Positions 10,801 through 20,170 of a DNA stretch of 64,000 nucleotides are shown here, piece by piece; positions within the stretch are counted from its first letter, which is position 1; every line of letters begins with the position of its first letter. The notes beneath the pieces are model-generated. The model ran no database searches, was not told the origin of the DNA, and saw nothing but the letters and a program-made list of their open reading frames with translations. The DNA comes from FEN-1297 sp963710735 (GTDB lineage: Bacteria; Bacteroidota; Ignavibacteria; Ignavibacteriales; Ignavibacteriaceae), in NCBI GenBank assembly GCA_963710735.1, contig CAVQBN010000015.1:27325-91324 (forward strand). The letters are read 5' to 3'. A program made the translations under genes and the position numbers.

Positions 10801-11687
10801 TCTATTAAGTCATATGTCTTAGCATTATAAACATGAAAGAGTTTATTTTCATAAAATTCAAAATTGGATTGTTTAGTAATGCTCAGCTGGATTTCATTCT
10901 GGTTTATAGTTTCTTCCTTAGTACTATATTTCAATATTCTTTGATAGATACTTACAAACTTGGAGTCATCCCTGTACAAATCTTTAATTGTTTCCGCTTT
11001 TTTATAAGCATTTTTTATTTGAAACATTGATGATAAAGATTCTAACTCCAGTATATGTGCTTTATAATGATCGGTTTTGAGAGAAGGTGTATTTAATATT
11101 TCTCTAGCTGCCCATAACGAAAACCAGAATTCTTTTTCTTTAAAAGCATCTTCGGCTTCTTTGATTAAAGACATTTTTTTAGTGAAAATGTCATTAAAAA
11201 AGCCATCTTCATAGCCAAGCGTTTTTTTAAACCACTCCCTAACCTTTAAAAGCTTTGTATTATCTTCTTCATCGTTTTCAATAGCCTTTTCAATTTCCTC
11301 GAGTCCTTCAAAATATCTTCCTAATCCTCCGAGTGATCGCGCCTTATTTAAATGCGCCCAAACCGGCATATCCGTTTTTTTAGAAATAGCATAATCCAAA
11401 TCGGAAAGCGCACCTTCAAAAATGCTCATACGCATTAAAAGAAAACCACGGTACAATCTTGAGCTTACATCATCATTGCTAACCTGAACAGCTAGGTTTG
11501 CCATCTCAAGTGCCTGAGACGGATAACCATTTTCAAGGAGAGACCATGCTAAACATGTTGCGGCATTAAAATCGTTTTGTCTTTGATCATAAACTTGTTT
11601 TGCAGCAGTTAAAGCCATCCTATAACGGCCTTGTCTTAAATGTTCAAAAGCTTCATCTAAAAGTTCGTCTAGCTCTTCCGGAGTCAA
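7807..11687 (-). CDS. TPR plus triple CbbX/SpoVK-type AAA+ protein, frameshifted
   Basis: One locus of roughly 1,290 codons reads as two blocks (11687-9120 and 9066-7807). An N-terminal TPR region (1-150) is followed by a helical linker, a beta-rich domain (about 270-405) and three CbbX-type AAA+ domains. Each has Walker A GNPGTGKTT (first two near residues 496 and 782), an EVDR-G-LV pore-like segment and Walker B LFIDEAY. The break falls inside the second AAA+ domain. Removing one A from the minus-strand A4 run at 9129-9132 and one from the A4 run at 9070-9073 restores TLINQGDSSGSDFGKEALDT and LKRMEDD, matching the other two domains. TPR plus a CbbX AAA+ domain recalls EccA of type VII secretion; three AAA+ domains in series is unusual. 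The function is probably an ATP-driven chaperone or remodeller. Confidence 0.85.
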
Positions 11688-11823
11688 TTAAAATCTCCCA
11701 TAAATATACGTGTTTGTGTAAGTACTTTTATGAACTATTATGCAATATAATAATTTCTCTGAAAAGGAATTTAAAATAAGATGTAATAAAAGTGAAGTGT
11801 AGGAAATGGAAGCTTTAAAAATA

Positions 11824-11857
11824 TATAAAAAAAGAGGCAAGTTTTATACTTGCCTCT
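11824..11857 (-). terminator. Terminator of the groESL operon
   Basis: A perfect 10-bp stem (11833-11842 with 11848-11857) with a five-base loop is followed on the minus strand by a run of seven T. It starts 21 bases after the groEL stop codon. Confidence 0.85.
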
Positions 11858-11878
11858 CTTAATAATACTAAGATATGA

Positions 11879-13513
11879 TTAATACATATCACCCATTCCG
11901 CCGCCGCCTGGCATAGGAGGCATAGGAGGTTCTTTTTCTTTTTTCTCGTAAACAACTGCTTCGGTAGTAATCAATAATGATGCAACCGATGCTGCATTTT
12001 CCAAAGCTGTTCTTGTAACCTTAGTCGGGTCAATTACACCAGATTTGATTAGGTTTTCGTAGACTTCTGTAGCTGCATTAAATCCGAAATCGTCTTTTCC
12101 TTCTTTTACTTTTTGAAGGACAACAGAACCTTCCAGACCGGCGTTATTAACAATCTGTCTTAAAGGTTCTTCAAGAGATTTTTGAACTATCTTAATACCG
12201 GTTGTTTGATCCAGGTTTTCACCTTTAACTTTATCTAGAACAGAAATTGCTCTTACTAAAGCAACACCGCCGCCGGCAACAATACCTTCTTCAACTGCTG
12301 CACGTGTAGCATGTAATGCATCTTCAACGCGAGCTTTCTTTTCTTTCATTTCAACTTCTGTGGAAGCGCCTATTTTTAATACTGCAACACCGCCGGAAAG
12401 CTTAGCTAATCTTTCCTGAAGTTTTTCTTTGTCATAATCAGAGGTAGTTTTATCTATCTGTGCTTTAATTTCATTAATTCTTTTTTTGATGTCATCTGTC
12501 TTACCGGCGCCTTCAACGATAGTAGTATTATCTTTATCGATAACAACTTTTTTTGCAGTACCTAAGTAAGAAACTGTAGCATTTTCCAATTTAAAACCGC
12601 GTTCTTCAGAGATAACTGTACCGCCGGTTAAAACAGCGATATCTTCTAACATTGCTTTTCTTCTGTCACCAAATCCAGGAGCTTTTACTGCAGCTACTCT
12701 TAAGGTTCCGCGAATTTTGTTAACTACTAAAGTAGCTAATGCTTCTCCTTCAAGATCTTCAGTGATAATTAACATCGATTTACCCTGCTGAGCAACTTTT
12801 TCAAGTACTGGCAAAAGATCTTTCATAGCAGAGATTTTTTTGTCATGAATTAAAATGAAAGGATCTTCAAGAATTGCTTCCATTGTTTCGGTGTTGGTAA
12901 CAAAGTAAGGTGAAAGATATCCGCGGTCGAACTGCATACCTTCGACAACGTCTAAACCTGTTTCGGTACCTTTTGCTTCTTCAACAGTAATTACTCCGTC
13001 TTTACCGACTTTTTCCATTGCATCTGCAATTAACTCACCGATTGTTTTATCATTATTAGCAGATATTGAACCAACCTGAGCGATTTCATTTCTTCCTTCA
13101 ACATCACGGCTGACTTTTCTTAAATGTTCAACAACTTTAGCAACAGCTATATCAATTCCTCTTTTCAGATCCATTGGATTAGCACCGGCAGTAACGTTTT
13201 TCAGCCCTTCTCTATAAATAGCCTGAGCTAGAACAGTTGCTGTGGTTGTTCCGTCACCGGCAACATCACTGGTTTTTGAAGCGACTTCTCGAACCATTTG
13301 AGCGCCCATATTTTCAACGTTATCTTCTAATTCTATTTCTTTTGCAACGGATACACCGTCTTTAGTAACCGTAGGTGCACCGAATTTTTTTTCAAGAATA
13401 ACATTACGTCCTTTAGGGCCTAATGTTACTTTTACAGCATTGGCTAATTTGTCAACACCGCTTTTTAACTTTGTACGTGCTTCACTATCATATTCTATTA
13501 ATTTTGAAGCCAT
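11879..13513 (-). CDS. groEL: 60-kDa chaperonin GroEL
   Basis: A full-length 544-residue group I chaperonin, the ATP-driven folding ring of the cytosol. It has the ATP-binding region (VTLGPKGRNV, DGTTTATVLAQ), the typical GGGVALVRA segment and a Gly/Met-rich tail (PPMPGGGGMGDMY). The start ATG has a strong GGAGG site. It lies 35 bp after groES, and both should be repressed through the CIRCE element at 13885. Confidence 0.99.
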   Translation of the reverse strand: MASKLIEYDSEARTKLKSGVDKLANAVKVTLGPKGRNVILEKKFGAPTVTKDGVSVAKEIELEDNVENMGAQMVREVASKTSDVAGDGTTTATVLAQAIYREGLKNVTAGANPMDLKRGIDIAVAKVVEHLRKVSRDVEGRNEIAQVGSISANNDKTIGELIADAMEKVGKDGVITVEEAKGTETGLDVVEGMQFDRGYLSPYFVTNTETMEAILEDPFILIHDKKISAMKDLLPVLEKVAQQGKSMLIITEDLEGEALATLVVNKIRGTLRVAAVKAPGFGDRRKAMLEDIAVLTGGTVISEERGFKLENATVSYLGTAKKVVIDKDNTTIVEGAGKTDDIKKRINEIKAQIDKTTSDYDKEKLQERLAKLSGGVAVLKIGASTEVEMKEKKARVEDALHATRAAVEEGIVAGGGVALVRAISVLDKVKGENLDQTTGIKIVQKSLEEPLRQIVNNAGLEGSVVLQKVKEGKDDFGFNAATEVYENLIKSGVIDPTKVTRTALENAASVASLLITTEAVVYEKKEKEPPMPPMPGGGGMGDMY

Positions 13514-13548
13514 ATTATTTCCTCCAATTTATTTTTTCTAAAATTTTT

Positions 13549-13845
13549 TTAACCAATTATTGCGAAGATATCGCTCTCACGCATAATTAAATACTCTTCA
13601 CCTTCAACTGTAACTTCCGTTCCGCTGTATTTACCATAAAGAACTTTATCTCCAACCTTAACTTCAGGTTTTACAGTCTTACCGTCATCAGCTATTTTAC
13701 CAGGACCCGCAGCTACAACAGTACCTTCAATAGGTTTTTCCTTTGCTGTATCAGGTAATATGATGCCGCCTTTTGTTGTTTCTTCAGCTTCACTTGGCTT
13801 TATAATTACTCTATCTGCCAAAGGCTTTAAGTTTATTTTAGCCAT
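13549..13845 (-). CDS. groES: 10-kDa co-chaperonin GroES
   Basis: A 98-residue lid protein of the GroEL ring. It shows the family pattern LKPLADRVIIKP at the start, the mobile loop with EETTKGGIILPD, GTVVAAGPG and VLYGKYSGTEV. The ATG has a GGAGG ribosome site. It is the first gene of the operon, 39 bp below the CIRCE operator. Confidence 0.99.
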   Translation of the reverse strand: MAKINLKPLADRVIIKPSEAEETTKGGIILPDTAKEKPIEGTVVAAGPGKIADDGKTVKPEVKVGDKVLYGKYSGTEVTVEGEEYLIMRESDIFAIIG

Positions 13846-13884
13846 ATACTTACCTCCATTTTTAGTTTAATTATATTAAGGATA

Positions 13885-13911
13885 TTAGCACTCATAAAAA
13901 GAGAGTGCTAA
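13885..13911 (-). promoter_or_regulatory. CIRCE operator (HrcA binding site)
   Basis: TTAGCACTC (13885-13893), nine bases, then GAGTGCTAA (13903-13911) is a perfect match to the CIRCE inverted repeat. It sits in the groES leader, where the HrcA repressor controls heat induction. hrcA itself is not in the window. Confidence 0.97.
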
Positions 13912-14309
13912 TATACAATTCCAGGTGAAGTTTGTCAAGAAAATTAAGGGTTAAAAAATTATGAAATTTCTAATTTTTATAGAAAATGTGATTAATTGTC
14001 TTTATTAGAAATATCAAATCTATTTAAGATAGGCATAGATCTCAGCCATTGATAAACTCAATTCCTAATAATTAGTAAATAATATCAATTATTAAGGCAA
14101 TTTAGAGATAAAAACTTGATGTGATCCTGATATCAATCTATTATATGACACATTGATTATTTTAGCAAACCAAATTATTTTTGGAAAAAATTTGCGGAAA
14201 CATTTAATCGTTGCCACGGTTTTTTGATACTGCACCAATTTTGGGCATTAGGGTAATAGTCCCTTCTTCCGCGCAAATTAAATTATCAAAATTAAAGACG
14301 GAGATTCTA
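13912..14309. other. 398-bp divergent spacer upstream of groES
   Basis: It should hold the promoters for groESL (-) and the TPR gene (+). It is very AT-rich, and beyond the CIRCE element just outside it I see no motif strong enough to name. A TGG...TGC pair at 14182-14195 has the wrong spacing for sigma-54. Confidence 0.4.
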
Positions 14310-15074
14310 ATGAAAAAAGTGACTTATCTATTATGCAGCCTTCTACTCATAATGTTTATTACCGGTTATGCTTCTGCACAAACTATGAATAAGGATGCTG
14401 TTAAACCCTTTAATGATGGATTGGCGAAGTCAAAAAAGGGTGATTATAAGGATGCACTTGCTGATTTTGAAAAAGCCATAAAATTTGATAAAGATTATAG
14501 AATTTATTATCAGATCGGCTTTGCAGAAATGAAACTGAAAAATACGGATGAAGCAATTAAAAATTTTGACAATACAATTAAAGCAAACCCAAAATTTGAT
14601 GCAGCTTATAATGATTTAGGAAATGTATATTACAGTCTTGGCAAATACCAGGATGCGATTGACAATTTTCAAAAAGTGCTGGATCTTTCTAAAAATGAAG
14701 CCACAAATAAAGTTGTTAAATTTAATCTTGCTCTTTCATATACAGGTTTAGCATCAACAGCGGAAAACGATAAGAACTTTAAGAAAGCAATAAGCGAGTT
14801 GAAACAAGCATTAAAATATGATAATTATGATGTTGCTTACCTTGCATTAGCTAGAAATTACGTTCAGGATAATCAATATAATAGTGCTATTAGTGCAGGG
14901 TTAAAAGCATTAAAATATAAAAAGGATATAAGCGAAGCTGGACCGGATTATTATATCGGAGTTTCTTACAGTCAAAAAAATGAAATGAAAAAAGCGAAGG
15001 AATATTTGAACAAAGCTAAAAGCGACCCTGTATATAAGAGTTCAGCAGAAACAGTTCTTAAAGCTATTCAATAA
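14310..15074 (+). CDS. Exported TPR-repeat protein
   Basis: The ATG at 14310, preceded by GGAG, begins a signal peptide (MKKVTYLLCSLLLIMFITG, then YASAQ). The frame is open further upstream but without a signal or good start. The mature part is a chain of TPR units (for example AYNDLGNVYYSLGKYQDAIDN and VAYLALARNYVQDNQYNSA), giving a periplasmic helical solenoid of about 230 residues, likely for protein-protein contacts. No enzymatic domain is seen, and the partner is unknown. Confidence 0.85.
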   Translation: MKKVTYLLCSLLLIMFITGYASAQTMNKDAVKPFNDGLAKSKKGDYKDALADFEKAIKFDKDYRIYYQIGFAEMKLKNTDEAIKNFDNTIKANPKFDAAYNDLGNVYYSLGKYQDAIDNFQKVLDLSKNEATNKVVKFNLALSYTGLASTAENDKNFKKAISELKQALKYDNYDVAYLALARNYVQDNQYNSAISAGLKALKYKKDISEAGPDYYIGVSYSQKNEMKKAKEYLNKAKSDPVYKSSAETVLKAIQ

Positions 15075-15084
15075 AAATTAGATA

Positions 15085-15115
15085 CCGGAGCAGCAGTTGA
15101 TAGCTGCTGTTCCGG
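15085..15115 (+). terminator. Strong hairpin after the TPR gene (no T run)
   Basis: A 12-bp stem with one G.T pair (15085-15096 with 15104-15115) and a seven-base loop starts 10 bases after the stop codon. No T tract follows on either side, so it may be a terminator variant or an mRNA 3'-end stabiliser between the two convergent genes. Confidence 0.5.
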
Positions 15116-15163
15116 ATTCACAAAGAATTCAGGCCATATCTACATATCCGAATACTATAAAAT

Positions 15164-17383
15164 CTATTTGACAATTAGATCCGAAGAAGTTGATGTGTTT
15201 TTATTGCTTACATTATCCTTAATTGTAAGAATCATTTCATAATTGCCGCTTTTCAATTCACTAATATTAAAAGCAAGATAGTTTGAAACATTTTTTGTGT
15301 TGCCGTTGTAGTTATTCATGATTGAAATATTATAAACATCACTTTTCCCAAACAGTCCTGTAAAAAAATCCCAGATGCTTTTTGAATTATCCTTTCGGCG
15401 AATATCAAAATTTACCGAATAATTTGTGCGGCCGTTGTTATCATAAGATAAGTTGTAAATTTCGTAATAAGTATAAACGTTTTCAGATTTATCAAATTTT
15501 AAAGTGGGATTCGGAAGAATTGTAATATTATCTCTATCCCGTTCATCCGGATTATTATTAGGAGTTATCTTAAAAGCTTGTTCAAGGCTGCTGCAGGATA
15601 AACTATCATTAAAGTTGGAAAGGTCATAATTAAAATAATAACCGAACAGCCTATTCTCTGAAGGAACACGAATGTCCATGGAGATAATATATTTCTGTCT
15701 CTTTAAAAATAATTTATTACCGTTTATAAACAGAGATTTATAAATATGCTTATTAGAACTAGTAAGCTTAAAATTGTCATCTTTCTTCATTAAAAGATTC
15801 ATTGTACTGTCATATACAGAGACATCAACTTTTAAAGACAGGCTGTCCTTATCATTAAGTCCGGCTGAAAGCTCATCAAGAGGTACAGCGTAATCCAGCG
15901 AAAATAAATTTGAGTGTTCATCCGCTCTAAATTGATTTACAACAATTTTTGCATCAAGAGGTTTAATTTCTTTGGGCCATTTAAAGTTGTCAGTTGCAAG
16001 CCCTAACTCGGCAGTTTTAACACCCTCGGTAACAAGCTTATTCCAGGTATCCCTATAAAGAGGATTAACATTATGATATCTCGGATCCCAGGTAACCAGG
16101 TCATTTAGAACATAAGGATCAAGAATCATCGGTACAAGCGTCCAATAACCGGGAGGTGCGTCCTTATCAATCATAAAGTAAAAAACCATACGTGGATGCC
16201 TTTGGGTTTGGCGATAAAGCCATGCCATGTTCGGTTGTCCGATAGACGGCAGCACGCCTGAAATATCCGGAGGCGTGTTTGATAATCCCTGCAGCGTAGT
16301 AGATACTTCATCTGGTTTGCCGAAACGAATATAAATGTATCCCATATCGTTAAAATCATCATTTAAATAATACCAGGGCGGATGTCGTATTAAATCCAGT
16401 TTGTTTGCATCATAAATACTCAGCCTAAAGCCGTCGAATCTATAATTCTTTTCTGCGTACATTAATCTCTGGTAATGCTCAATAAGGCGAATGTTATAAG
16501 GAAGGGAAGGAAGGGGATTCTTCTCCAGCCAAAATATTCTCATTACTTTTTTCAACTGAGTTAGCGGCAGCGAAGAGCTGAGTATTTTATATTGTCTTTC
16601 ATTTAGGATTAGCTCAAAATCTTTTAAAAGAAGAGCGGCTTCGACTTTGTGCGTAACTGCATCAACAGCAGTCCAATATGTTTTATTGGCTTCTTCAAAA
16701 CGGTTTTGCTGAATGTATAGTTTTACCAAAGACAAATAAACCGGAATTAATGGCATATTAGGTTTTTCAGAAATAAGCTGATTGAATATTGCCTCAGCTT
16801 TTCCAAGCTCGTCTTTTCTTCGATAAAATTCGCCTAAAAAATATTTATCGTAATCAGACTTTTCATGTTTAAGAAAATTTTCTGCATCATCGCTGTTTTC
16901 ATTTGCAAGCATTACATCGTAAATATGAAATATGCCGAGTGCCGCCTGTTCCTGTAAATTATTAATTTTCATCTGATGGCGTGCAAGTTCGGCAGCCTCA
17001 ATATAATTATCCCGGTATGACTGCAGAACCGCAAACTGGTAAAAAGTATCTAAGAATGTAGAATCTAAGGCGATAACTTTTTTGAAATGTCTTTCGGCGG
17101 CATTCCATCTTATAATGCGTTCGACGGGATTTTTAGCAACGCCGTCTTCGCGCTGGGCGATGGCGTAATAATAGTTAGCGATAATATTGTCCGGATCTTT
17201 ATCCAGCAGGTCACCGAAGGTATCAATAACATCGCCCCATTCCTTATTAATTACTTCAGTTTTTCCCTTGGCAATAATAGAATCATTTTCAGTTTTTGAT
17301 ATGTTCTGCTGGCTGTAGGAAATAGAAAGGGATATGATTATAAAAATCGGGGTGAATAAAAATTTGGCACATTCTAACTGCAT
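15164..17383 (-). CDS. GWxTD-domain protein with N-terminal TPR region
   Basis: A 739-residue exported protein with a signal peptide (FLFTPIFIIISLSISYSQQ), a GGGAG ribosome site and helical TPR-like repeats to about residue 260. The middle region carries the family-like pattern MGYIYIRFGKPDEV (about 347-360), which I associate with the GWxTD family of Bacteroidota. The C-terminal third is beta-rich and reads as two sandwich domains. The family has no established biochemical role; members are thought to act in the cell envelope. The gene stands alone between convergent and long noncoding neighbours. Confidence 0.7.
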   Translation of the reverse strand: MQLECAKFLFTPIFIIISLSISYSQQNISKTENDSIIAKGKTEVINKEWGDVIDTFGDLLDKDPDNIIANYYYAIAQREDGVAKNPVERIIRWNAAERHFKKVIALDSTFLDTFYQFAVLQSYRDNYIEAAELARHQMKINNLQEQAALGIFHIYDVMLANENSDDAENFLKHEKSDYDKYFLGEFYRRKDELGKAEAIFNQLISEKPNMPLIPVYLSLVKLYIQQNRFEEANKTYWTAVDAVTHKVEAALLLKDFELILNERQYKILSSSLPLTQLKKVMRIFWLEKNPLPSLPYNIRLIEHYQRLMYAEKNYRFDGFRLSIYDANKLDLIRHPPWYYLNDDFNDMGYIYIRFGKPDEVSTTLQGLSNTPPDISGVLPSIGQPNMAWLYRQTQRHPRMVFYFMIDKDAPPGYWTLVPMILDPYVLNDLVTWDPRYHNVNPLYRDTWNKLVTEGVKTAELGLATDNFKWPKEIKPLDAKIVVNQFRADEHSNLFSLDYAVPLDELSAGLNDKDSLSLKVDVSVYDSTMNLLMKKDDNFKLTSSNKHIYKSLFINGNKLFLKRQKYIISMDIRVPSENRLFGYYFNYDLSNFNDSLSCSSLEQAFKITPNNNPDERDRDNITILPNPTLKFDKSENVYTYYEIYNLSYDNNGRTNYSVNFDIRRKDNSKSIWDFFTGLFGKSDVYNISIMNNYNGNTKNVSNYLAFNISELKSGNYEMILTIKDNVSNKNTSTSSDLIVK

Positions 17384-18302
17384 TGTATCTCCCTTTAATA
17401 TGTACTGCCGGCAGTAATTATTAATTCTAAATATAATTTAAATAAAATAAAATTGTTTTAACAAAAAAGTATTAATTAAAAATTATCGTCTCATTAGTTT
17501 ATTTGAAATAATTGAAAAACTTTTGGATTATTTCCATGAATTTATTTAAGTTGAGAAAAGTTAAAGGGAAATTTTTCGATTAAGTTTCCTTAAAATGGTT
17601 TCAAAATAAATTTCCGGGGGCGCTGTTACGTTGAAGCTCTTAGTAAATAAAAAGGGATTCTGCCAACGATTTAATCAAACCGTCGACTTTCTAATCCATT
17701 CACCCGGAACCTTTCTTTGCACTGCTCGCTATAAATTTTCCCATGAGATTGGGGTATGGTCATTCGATGCGACGCCGAATCGTTATACATCAGATCTATT
17801 AATTTCATTTAAGAAAAAAATGTTTAGGCGGAGTAAGCCGCGTAATAATAATTTTATTTTATTGGTAATTACTAAAATCGCTAATGCTTTATGTAACGAG
17901 AATAGTCTTTTCCTTATTGCTGACTTAAGTCCTTAGCGTACGCTTTTAGATTTTAGTCTGATTTAGTTTCTTGTCAAGTAAATAGTAAAATATTCTTTGT
18001 GACTGACGATGGCGAAGCTGTGTTAAGGCCGCAGATTTGGTTTATGAAAAATGACTCCGCGTAAGAGGTGAGTTGATTGTGGTAGAAGCACTCCCGGTGT
18101 CGGTAGAAATGAAATCTTTTGAGATAAGCATTGAATTTTTGCAGAGTTAAAGTTTTTTAAGAAGAACCTAAAAGAATTTGGAGTAATTAAATGCGGTTTA
18201 TAGATCCGTTAAATGCATGGTAAAATTTATTAAATAACAGCCGGATTGAAAACCGCCGATTCGAGTTAATTATAAGTTAAATGCTAATTTTTTTAATGAG
18301 AT
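17384..18302. other. 919-bp noncoding entry to the accessory region
   Basis: There is no credible gene; one open frame (17631-17936) lacks a ribosome site and protein-like composition. The sequence is less AT-rich than other spacers in patches and contains several short palindromic pieces. Near its right end GTTAAATGC occurs twice (18208 and 18276), the second inside the 60-bp repeat. It could be a decayed gene or the head of a cassette array. Confidence 0.4.
18223..18282 (+). repeat. 60-bp imperfect palindromic repeat, copy 1
   Basis: This copy aligns by eye at about 50 of 60 positions with 20047-20107, in the same orientation. It contains a CGGATT...GATTCG stem-loop and ends in GTTAAAT, which fits the integron core-site pattern GTTRRRY; the left end (AAATAAC) fits RYYYAAC poorly. 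The next gene starts 20 bases later, as expected for a cassette junction. Confidence 0.6.
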
Positions 18303-18701
18303 ATGAAAAAAGAAATAAAATATATAGAACTAAAATCCGGTTATTCGGATAATGGACCAGCTTGGATTTCAGAAATAGAATTATCAAAAAGTGGAAACAC
18401 AATATATTTTAACAATATGGCACTAAAAAAATTAAAAGGATCTAGTGTTTATGGGAATCATTTTGATATCGAAACCGGTGAAGAATATTGGGTTTCTAAT
18501 GTTAAGAAAAATGGCCAAGACAGGCATTGGGCAGGAAGTGGCAAAATATTAATTGATGAAGAAGTATTAAATGATTATTTGGCATTAGTTGATTTTGATT
18601 CGCTTGATAAAACTAAATTTGAAATAATAAAACTCAATAAAAATTTTGATAAAACCAGATTTGATGAATTGGAAAATAAAAAATTAAAAAATATAGAATA
18701 A
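18303..18701 (+). CDS. Small soluble protein of unknown function
   Basis: A 132-residue hydrophilic protein with no signal peptide or membrane span. Notable segments are GYSDNGPAWISEIE near the start, ETGEEYWVSNVKKNG (about 57-71) and DRHWAGSGKI (73-82). I associate this pattern with a widespread small uncharacterised bacterial family, but I cannot name it with certainty. The ribosome site is weak. It directly follows the 60-bp repeat and ends 5 bp before an outer-membrane-type gene, so the two may travel together. Confidence 0.6.
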   Translation: MKKEIKYIELKSGYSDNGPAWISEIELSKSGNTIYFNNMALKKLKGSSVYGNHFDIETGEEYWVSNVKKNGQDRHWAGSGKILIDEEVLNDYLALVDFDSLDKTKFEIIKLNKNFDKTRFDELENKKLKNIE

Positions 18702-18706
18702 ATAAC

Positions 18707-19273
18707 ATGAAAATAATTACAATAGTTTTAATAATAATTTTTTCATACTCACTTACAAATGCTCAAGATTCTTTAGAAGTTAAATATCAGCAACAAAGAA
18801 TTGGTATCGGATTTGAGGGTGCTGGAGTTACCTCCGGCCCATACATAATGTATTACAATAATCATTGGATATTTTCTTTAGCTTATGGTATACCAAGTTC
18901 AAGTACGTCAAACAATTCTATAGAAATATTTAAAAGAACATATTATATTCAATTGGCTTATGCATTTGGAGATATGGAAAATGATGTAAGTTTTTGGCCT
19001 ATTTATTTGGGTACTGGCTATACTTTTGTTTCAGAAAAGAATAAAGTCCTTAACTATACAGGCAATGGATCAATTACTTCTTTCTCACTTTATATAGGTT
19101 CGATGTTATTGCAAGCAAATAATGGTATATTTAGACATTTTGGTGTTCATTTAGAATTAGGATATTCATTTTGGAATTATTCTCAATCAATATTAAGAGA
19201 AAACTCCAGTAAAAAAGAATACAACTATCCTCAATTTTATTTAAGTGTAAGTGCGTTCTATTATATTAGGTAG
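18707..19273 (+). CDS. Predicted small outer-membrane beta-barrel protein
   Basis: 188 residues: a signal peptide (MKIITIVLIIIFSYSLTNAQ), then alternating aromatic/hydrophobic strands (YIMYYNNHWIFSLAYGI, YYIQLAYAFG, FSLYIGSMLL, FGVHLELGYSFW) and a final aromatic residue close to the C-terminus (YLSVSAFYYIR). This fits an 8-strand barrel. No named family was recognised. The gap to the previous gene is only 5 bp. Confidence 0.6.
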   Translation: MKIITIVLIIIFSYSLTNAQDSLEVKYQQQRIGIGFEGAGVTSGPYIMYYNNHWIFSLAYGIPSSSTSNNSIEIFKRTYYIQLAYAFGDMENDVSFWPIYLGTGYTFVSEKNKVLNYTGNGSITSFSLYIGSMLLQANNGIFRHFGVHLELGYSFWNYSQSILRENSSKKEYNYPQFYLSVSAFYYIR

Positions 19274-19289
19274 CGAGAGTAATTAACAT

Positions 19290-19305
19290 CTTTAATCCGT
19301 CAAAG
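19290..19305 (+). repeat. Spacer palindrome motif, copy (CTTTAATCCGTCAAAG)
   Basis: This 16-base word recurs exactly at 22056-22071, with related forms at 19991-20006 and 22980-23001. It is self-complementary at its ends (CTTT...AAAG) and is followed here by CCGGA, so it can fold with TCCG. All copies lie in spacers of the accessory region and have the same orientation. Confidence 0.6.
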
Positions 19306-19428
19306 CCGGACCATACCAGTGCGAGGCAGGCAGGTAAGTAAACAATTTCTCCAGAGGCGGGCAGCCAAGAGAATATTATAATTCCAGTTCAAAAATAATT
19401 TGTAAAAAAAGTTTAACTCTGTCATTGT

Positions 19429-19917
19429 GTGGACACTCTCAAAGTGGAAAAGCCTCCAATAAGTCTTAAGAAAAAAGTAAGTACTAATATCTTGATAGAT
19501 AAAAAAATAAAAATATCATCATATTTATTAGTCCCTTTAGTATTAATAATAGTTCTTGCTGTTTTAGGAATTATATCTGAAATTATTACGGAAAATTTAC
19601 CAAGTTATAATCCTGTAGATGACAGTGGGCTTAAGGGATTAGCAATTACTTTAATTTATTTGCCAATATTCTATATCGGAGCAATAATTATTAACGCACC
19701 AATAATGTGGTTTGTTATAAAAAATATTAATAACCTAAAAAACATACTTATTAAAATAGTACTGTCCGGAAGTGTAATAATTTCAATTATAATTGCTGTT
19801 TTAATTTCAAATTTAAGTCAAAGCTTTTTTACGATTTATTTAGGATTCCAATTCCTTTTAATACTTGTAGGGTTTATTTGGGCTCTAATTAGCTGGACTG
19901 TATTAAACGAATCATAA
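19429..19917 (+). CDS. Four-span membrane protein of unknown function
   Basis: 162 residues from a GTG start with a weak ribosome site. A basic N-terminus (about 1-30) precedes four predicted membrane helices (about 31-53, 68-92, 104-125, 130-155), with an acidic loop between the first two. No family motif was recognised. It is a lone gene between two long spacers, consistent with cassette-like organisation. Confidence 0.6.
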   Translation: MDTLKVEKPPISLKKKVSTNILIDKKIKISSYLLVPLVLIIVLAVLGIISEIITENLPSYNPVDDSGLKGLAITLIYLPIFYIGAIIINAPIMWFVIKNINNLKNILIKIVLSGSVIISIIIAVLISNLSQSFFTIYLGFQFLLILVGFIWALISWTVLNES

Positions 19918-19990
19918 GAATGAACTCAAAAATAAAATAAACTATAAATTAACCTGCAAAGCTTATTGCATTTAGAAAAGCATATAAAGT

Positions 19991-20006
19991 TTTTAATTCG
20001 CCAAAG
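19991..20006 (+). repeat. Spacer palindrome motif, variant copy
   Basis: TTTTAATTCGCCAAAG is a variant of the word at 19290. The similarity continues downstream (CATTACAGTG here against CATACCAGTG there). It folds as ATTC...GAAT. Confidence 0.5.
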
Positions 20007-20046
20007 CTGAATCATTACAGTGTGCGATAAATATAACAATAAAGAA

Positions 20047-20107
20047 AAATTTATTATTTAACGTCGGATTGGAAACCGCTGATTCGGCTTAATTATAGGT
20101 TATAAAT
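20047..20107 (+). repeat. 60-bp imperfect palindromic repeat, copy 2
   Basis: The second copy of the element at 18223-18282, direct orientation. GTCGGATT pairs with GATTCGGC (8 bp allowing G.T pairs). Its left end ATTTAAC fits the integron pattern RYYYAAC, while its right end GTTATAA misses GTTRRRY at one position. It lies 63 bases before the antitoxin start. Confidence 0.6.
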
Positions 20108-20170
20108 CTTAAAATTGTTATTGGCAAATAATTTCAATTAATTGCCAATCTCAATAAAAGAGAGAAAGAA

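Noticed and set aside
10382..11030. Several open frames on + across the AAA+ gene
   Set aside because: Antisense shadows of a strongly coding minus-strand gene, with no ribosome sites.
14182..14195. TGG...TGC pair resembling a sigma-54 promoter before the TPR gene
   Set aside because: The GG to GC distance is one base too short, and sigma-54 spacing is strict.
17631..17936. 101-residue open frame in the long spacer
   Set aside because: No ribosome site, composition unlike the neighbouring proteins, no signal, span or motif; probably chance.
18223..20107. Two 60-bp repeats as part of a CRISPR array
   Set aside because: Only two copies, 1.8 kb apart with genes between them, no regular spacers and no cas genes.
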